Source: Flavihumibacter petaseus NBRC 106054
Lineage (GTDB): Bacteria > Bacteroidota > Bacteroidia > Chitinophagales > Chitinophagaceae
Direction of reading: 5' to 3'
NCBI RefSeq assembly: GCF_000974785.1
Contig: NZ_BBWV01000005.1
Span: 157,687-221,686 of the forward strand
DNA length: 64,000 bases
A model generated the notes under the pieces. It was not told where the DNA came from and did not search any database. It saw only the letters and a list, made by a program, of their open reading frames with translations. The translations under genes and the position numbers were made by a program. Shown here one piece after another: positions 60,173 to 64,000 of the stretch (the first letter of the stretch is position 1; each line of letters opens with the position of its first letter).

Positions 60173-63100
60173 ATGCCGATCATCGCAAAGATTTTAGCTA
60201 TTGCAGCGTTGGCCTTTTTTCTTCCCGTTTCATTTTCCGGATTGCATGCGCAGATCAATAGCCTTAATCTGACAGCAAGTAACAACAGCCCCTGCGAGAA
60301 TCAATCAGTGACTTTTACTGCTGAGGCTGATCCCACATCGGCTACCGGAAATGTTCAGTTTTTTATAGACGGCAGTCCAGTCGCTACGGTACCGCTTTCG
60401 GGCGGATCTGCAACTATACCGCCATCACCTTTGGCACCAGGCAATCACACCATTTATGCTGAATATGATGATGGGACCAATCCGGTGGTTACTTCAAATA
60501 CCCTGAACATTACCGTTAACCCATTACCAACCGTTAGTGCCGGAACCTACACTGGCCAGTGTGTCAGCGGACCCTCCATTCCGTTAACGGGTAGTCCGGC
60601 CGGTGGAACCTTCAGCGGGACAGGCGTGAGCGGAAGCAATTTTAATCCTGCAACTGCCGGAGCAGGCACCCATACCATCACCTACACTTACACTAACGGA
60701 AACGGGTGCACGAATTCCGCCCAAACTACGATAACAGTTGCCAATTCACCTGCGACGCCTACAGCCAGCCTGGGAGGAGGTAGTTCCTGTGCGGGTATTG
60801 CGTTTGGAGCGACTACATTAAGCAGTACTACACCTGGTGCAACGATTAGCTGGACGGGCACTAATGACATCGGTTTCGGAACTAGCGGAACAGGCAATAT
60901 ACCTGCCTATACCGCAACCAATAATACAGGCGCAGATATCTTTACTGATATTACTGTAGTCGCCAGCCTTAACGGTTGTACCAGTGCACCATTGACATTC
61001 AGACGAACGGTTCGGGCCACACCCGTGATCAGCGTTAGCCCGACGAACCAGACAGTTTGTTCGGGTGTTGCGTTTTCAACAATCAACTTCACCAATGTAA
61101 ACAGTACACCCGGCATTATCTATACCTGGAGCAGGGACAATACAGCCAATACAGCAGGTATGGATCCCAGTGATCCCGGAACCAATCCCACATCTATTTC
61201 CGGTGCACTCATCAACCTTACAGGATCATCACAAACATCAACATTTACCATCACTGCAACAGCGCCCAACGGTTGTACGTCACCGGCAGTGACTTCATCT
61301 GTAACGGTAAATCCTTATCCCAATATCCCGGCGATCGGCGGTCCCACATCTGTTTGCGAGGGAAGCACCATCCAATTGACCAATTCTACGGGAGGTGGTA
61401 CATGGTCAAGCACAACGCCAGGTATTGCAACAGTGAATAGTTCAGGTGTGGTGACTGGCGTCAGTTCCGGAGCCGCCAATATAGTATACACCGTAACATC
61501 AGGCGGCTGTACCAACTTCGTTACCCGGGCTGTTAACGTCAATCCGCTACCCACCGTAGCAGCCGCAGCATCTGCTACAACCATTTGTGCCGGACAATCA
61601 GTGAACCTTTCTTCTACCGGATCGAATAGTGCAACCACCACGGTTTCATTCAGCAATACGCAAACGCAGGCTTTCCAGAATGGTAACCCGCAGTTTATCG
61701 ACAAATCAGTAGTGGTGTCGGGTTTGCCGACCAATATGGGCGCGGTGACGATTTCCCTGACAGTAAATGTTGCCCACCAGCGTGACCGGGAAGTGGAGAT
61801 GTATTTATTGCCTCCCTGCGGCGGCAATTTTGGCGCCGGCGCGGGAACGTTCGAATATACCATTGCGGCTGGCATGGGCGTCCGGCTGGTGGCTGACCAG
61901 GGCGGAACAGGTGTTAATTATGTCAACACTACTTTTACTGATGCCGCTGCGGCAACAGTTGGTGGGTCAGGCGCCATTGCACCGTTTACAGGCTCATTTC
62001 GCCCGGAACAGGCTTTCAGCACCCTGAATACTGGTTGTAATCCAAATGGAACATGGACACTCCGGATGGTGGATGATGAAAACACAGGCTATACCGGGGT
62101 CTTTAATAATTTCACCTTATCATTCACATACGGATCCGGTGCAGGATATACCTGGACTTCCCTGCCGGCAGGTTTCACTTCTTCCGTGGAAGATCCCGGC
62201 ACCGTTACACCAGCAGTAACTACCACCTATATCGTTCGGCTCACGACTGCTTCCGGCTGTTTCCGCGAGGATCAGGTGACCGTAAACGTTACGCCGGCAC
62301 CGACGATAACACTGGGTACCTCCCCGGTAGTTTGTCAGGGTACTACCTCAACGAGTTTGCCATATACAGGCACAACCGGGTCGCCGGATCAATACAGCAT
62401 TACCTGGTCAGGCGGGGCACCCGGACAGGGCTTTACGAATGTGGGCTTTACCAGTCTGCCGGCGAGTCCCATACCGATAACAGTACCGGCAGGAGCAGCC
62501 GTCAATACGTATAATGGAACAATCACCGTAAGGGCAGGGGCGGGAGGTTGTTCGAGCGTGAGTGTTCCCTTTACTGTTCAGGTGGTAGCACCACCCACGA
62601 TTACCCTTGGCCCGAATCCATCAGTCTGCCAGGGCACAACATCGGTCGGTCTGCCTTATACCGGTACCACGGGTACGCCCAACCAGTACAGTATCGACTG
62701 GAATGCAGCAGCAGAAGGAGCCGGACTTACCGACGTGGGCAATACGACATTACCGGCAACACCGATCACGCTTGCATTACCTGGCGCACTTGCACCGAAC
62801 ACTTATTCAGGAACGATCCGGGTGACCAATTCCACTACGGGTTGTCAAAGTGTTGCCGTGCCTTTCACCGTAACGGTGAATCCGGCACCAACCATTACAC
62901 TAGGTGCAAACCCGACGGTTTGCCAGGGAGCTACCTCCGCAAGCCTTACTTACAGTGGAACAACAGGAGGAGCGAACCAGTATTCTCTGACATGGAGCGG
63001 TGCACCAGCTGGTTTCAACAATGTTGCGTTTACCAATTTGCCGGCGAGTCCTATTACTATAGCACTTCCCGCAGGTGCAGCCACAGGAACTTATAATGCT

Positions 63101-64000
63101 GTTCTGACGGTCAGGAATACAACCAATACCTGTGTCAGCATCAATTATAATATCAGTGTTACTATCGCACCACCGCCAACTATCACGATGGGACCAAATG
63201 TAATAGCCTGCGTAGGTACGACGCTGGTCAACTATACTTATACCTCAACAACAAATTCGCCTAACCAATACAGTATAGTTTGGGGACCAGCTGCAAATAC
63301 GGCGGGCTTCCCCGATGTGACGAATGTGGCATTACCAGCCAGCCCCATTCCCATTACTATTCCTTCGAATCCTGCACCTGCAAACTACACAGGAACGCTT
63401 ACGGTACGAAACTCGACAACTGGTTGTGTGAATACTGGAGTAACTATTACGATTTTTGTGCGACCCTTACCTGACATCACCTTAGGAGCAAATCCTGTGA
63501 TCTGCGTTGGAACTACTGTAGCGCCTTTGCCATACAATTCCACACTGAATACGCCCAACCAGTACAGCATTGTCTGGGATGCAGCAGCGTTGTCAGCGGG
63601 CTTGACTAATTCAACGAATGTTGTCCTTCCTGCTTCACCTATCAATCTGGCAGTGCCCGCCGGTATCACGCCGGGCACTTATAATGGAACACTTACGGTA
63701 CGGATCTCGGCAACAGGATGTATCAGCACACAAAAAGCATTCACCTTAACGGTTAACCCAGTAGTTACGCCGACTTTCAACGCGATTCCGGCAATTTGTG
63801 CTGGCTCCCCCATTAACCTGCTTACAACATCTACAAATGGCATTACCGGTACCTGGTCACCTGCCATCAACAATACAGCCACAACAACTTACACTTTCAC
63901 ACCAGCAGCAGGACAGTGTGCGAATACCACTACACTGACGGTAACAGTGAACCAACCGGTAACGCCGACCTTCGCCGCTATACCAGCAATCTGCGCAGGT
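60173..64000 (+). CDS. Giant repeat adhesin, likely type IX-secreted (partial, runs off the window)
   Basis: An open frame from ATG 60173 (or ATG 60074, adding 33 residues) reaches the window end without a stop: at least 1276 residues. The signal peptide is MPIIAKILAIAALAFFLPVS, ending LHAQ. Order of modules: an Ig-like repeat (SVTFTAEADPTSATGNVQFF), SprB-type short modules with the theme NPLPTVSAG, a Big_2-like domain (GSTIQLTNSTGGGTW, about 61350-61550), a P-domain-like insertion (61629-62132), five 98-residue Ig-like repeats (62303-63766), then a 65-residue repeat type. This is the composition of gliding-motility/surface adhesins, and a C-terminal type B sorting domain is expected beyond 64000. 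The upstream PorP gene fits this. Confidence 0.88.
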   Translation, partial: MPIIAKILAIAALAFFLPVSFSGLHAQINSLNLTASNNSPCENQSVTFTAEADPTSATGNVQFFIDGSPVATVPLSGGSATIPPSPLAPGNHTIYAEYDDGTNPVVTSNTLNITVNPLPTVSAGTYTGQCVSGPSIPLTGSPAGGTFSGTGVSGSNFNPATAGAGTHTITYTYTNGNGCTNSAQTTITVANSPATPTASLGGGSSCAGIAFGATTLSSTTPGATISWTGTNDIGFGTSGTGNIPAYTATNNTGADIFTDITVVASLNGCTSAPLTFRRTVRATPVISVSPTNQTVCSGVAFSTINFTNVNSTPGIIYTWSRDNTANTAGMDPSDPGTNPTSISGALINLTGSSQTSTFTITATAPNGCTSPAVTSSVTVNPYPNIPAIGGPTSVCEGSTIQLTNSTGGGTWSSTTPGIATVNSSGVVTGVSSGAANIVYTVTSGGCTNFVTRAVNVNPLPTVAAAASATTICAGQSVNLSSTGSNSATTTVSFSNTQTQAFQNGNPQFIDKSVVVSGLPTNMGAVTISLTVNVAHQRDREVEMYLLPPCGGNFGAGAGTFEYTIAAGMGVRLVADQGGTGVNYVNTTFTDAAAATVGGSGAIAPFTGSFRPEQAFSTLNTGCNPNGTWTLRMVDDENTGYTGVFNNFTLSFTYGSGAGYTWTSLPAGFTSSVEDPGTVTPAVTTTYIVRLTTASGCFREDQVTVNVTPAPTITLGTSPVVCQGTTSTSLPYTGTTGSPDQYSITWSGGAPGQGFTNVGFTSLPASPIPITVPAGAAVNTYNGTITVRAGAGGCSSVSVPFTVQVVAPPTITLGPNPSVCQGTTSVGLPYTGTTGTPNQYSIDWNAAAEGAGLTDVGNTTLPATPITLALPGALAPNTYSGTIRVTNSTTGCQSVAVPFTVTVNPAPTITLGANPTVCQGATSASLTYSGTTGGANQYSLTWSGAPAGFNNVAFTNLPASPITIALPAGAATGTYNAVLTVRNTTNTCVSINYNISVTIAPPPTITMGPNVIACVGTTLVNYTYTSTTNSPNQYSIVWGPAANTAGFPDVTNVALPASPIPITIPSNPAPANYTGTLTVRNSTTGCVNTGVTITIFVRPLPDITLGANPVICVGTTVAPLPYNSTLNTPNQYSIVWDAAALSAGLTNSTNVVLPASPINLAVPAGITPGTYNGTLTVRISATGCISTQKAFTLTVNPVVTPTFNAIPAICAGSPINLLTTSTNGITGTWSPAINNTATTTYTFTPAAGQCANTTTLTVTVNQPVTPTFAAIPAICAG
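61629..62132 (+). other. P-domain-like (proprotein convertase P/Homo B) module inside the adhesin
   Basis: Residues coded here show the P-domain theme: LTVNVAHQRDREVEMYLLPPCGG (strand and Asp-rich turn), then FRPEQAFSTLNTGCNPNGTWTLRMVDDENTGYTG, and FNNFTLSF at the end. This is the usual closing signature (GTWTLRVxDxxxGDxG) of P domains. Such domains occur in T9SS cargo as calcium-stabilised beta modules, but the assignment rests on motifs only. Confidence 0.65.
62303..63766 (+). repeat. Five tandem ~98-residue Ig-like repeats of the adhesin
   Basis: Repeats start at 62303, 62597, 62891, 63179 and 63473. Their lengths are 294, 294, 288 and 294 bases. Each begins with (T/D)ITLG or TITMG, followed by CQGTT or a variant, and contains NQYSI or DQYSI, LPASPI or LPATPI, and a late TGC or a variant. 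They end at about 63766, where a different 65-residue repeat (theme VTPTF, then PAICAG, starting 63767 and again 63962) takes over. The repeats are clearly diverged at DNA level, so they are old. Confidence 0.85.

Noticed and set aside
61315..61875. Minus-strand frames (186 residues and shorter) in the last 4 kb
   Set aside because: The plus frame from 60173 is continuous, with repeat structure and a signal peptide; the minus frames are repeats read backwards.
1..64000. tRNA, rRNA, insertion sequences, prophage or CRISPR arrays
   Set aside because: None was recognised on reading: no cloverleaf, no transposase or integrase frame and no spacer-repeat pattern.

Overview
The window reads as a chromosome segment of a Bacteroidota bacterium, most likely Chitinophagaceae or a close relative. 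The evidence is a dextran-type glycoside hydrolase cluster of polysaccharide-utilisation-locus type, a TonB receptor with a carboxypeptidase-regulatory N-terminus, a PorP/SprF type IX secretion protein followed by a giant repeat adhesin, Bacteroidota-restricted small families (HYC_CC_PP, DUF3347, DUF2911), and several promoters with the Bacteroidota -7 element TAnnTTTG in place of Shine-Dalgarno-rich leaders. No rRNA, tRNA, CRISPR array, insertion sequence or prophage was recognised.

Layout. 1-7007 is the enzyme half of a probable dextran/alpha-glucan locus: the tail of an upstream gene, a GH66 dextranase lipoprotein, a GH31 alpha-glucosidase and a third glycosidase with a carbohydrate-binding tail. 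7023-13224 holds a hypothetical protein, a DUF2147 protein, an amidohydrolase/ankyrin pair, two AraC regulators and an NmrA-like reductase. 13311-24531 is a long copper/silver resistance operon: HYC_CC_PP protein, DUF3347 lipoprotein, a CusA pump split into two translationally coupled genes, a CusC-like channel, two CusB-like adaptors, a second DUF3347 protein, a DUF2911 protein and a CPH-type (P1B-3) copper ATPase. 24560-29790 holds membrane and lipid genes (DUF502, sterol desaturase family, fatty acid desaturase), a GNAT enzyme and a GH43-like enzyme.

29822-37006 (minus strand) is a compact run: TetR regulator, aldehyde dehydrogenase, TonB-dependent receptor, parallel beta-helix lipoprotein and SO2930-type diheme cytochrome c. 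A perfect 16-bp inverted repeat stands in front of the tetR gene. The last two genes are a recurrent pair whose function I know of no description for, and this run is the best candidate here for an undescribed system. 37147-42724 holds a PhnA-SulP operon divergent from a Crp/Fnr regulator, with an FNR-like palindrome between them; a GNAT gene divergent from a MocR-type regulator, with two direct repeats 30 bp apart covering both promoters; and a hypothetical gene. The gap 42725-43181 carries a hairpin and an 11-bp tandem array. 43182-49414 is a second, CzcA-type (divalent cation) efflux locus. Its pump is fused to its outer-membrane channel through what looks like an internal signal peptide.

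49445-58662 holds an AraC regulator, a DUF4440 protein, a zinc alcohol dehydrogenase, a lipoprotein with a carboxypeptidase-like fold, a B12-binding-type radical SAM enzyme, an outer-membrane protein, a small membrane protein and an OmpR/histidine-kinase pair. 58962 to the end is the PorP/SprF protein and the open-ended adhesin, which runs off the right edge. Start codons were moved to the most credible ATG where the longest frame began at an implausible TTG or lay upstream of a clear signal peptide.
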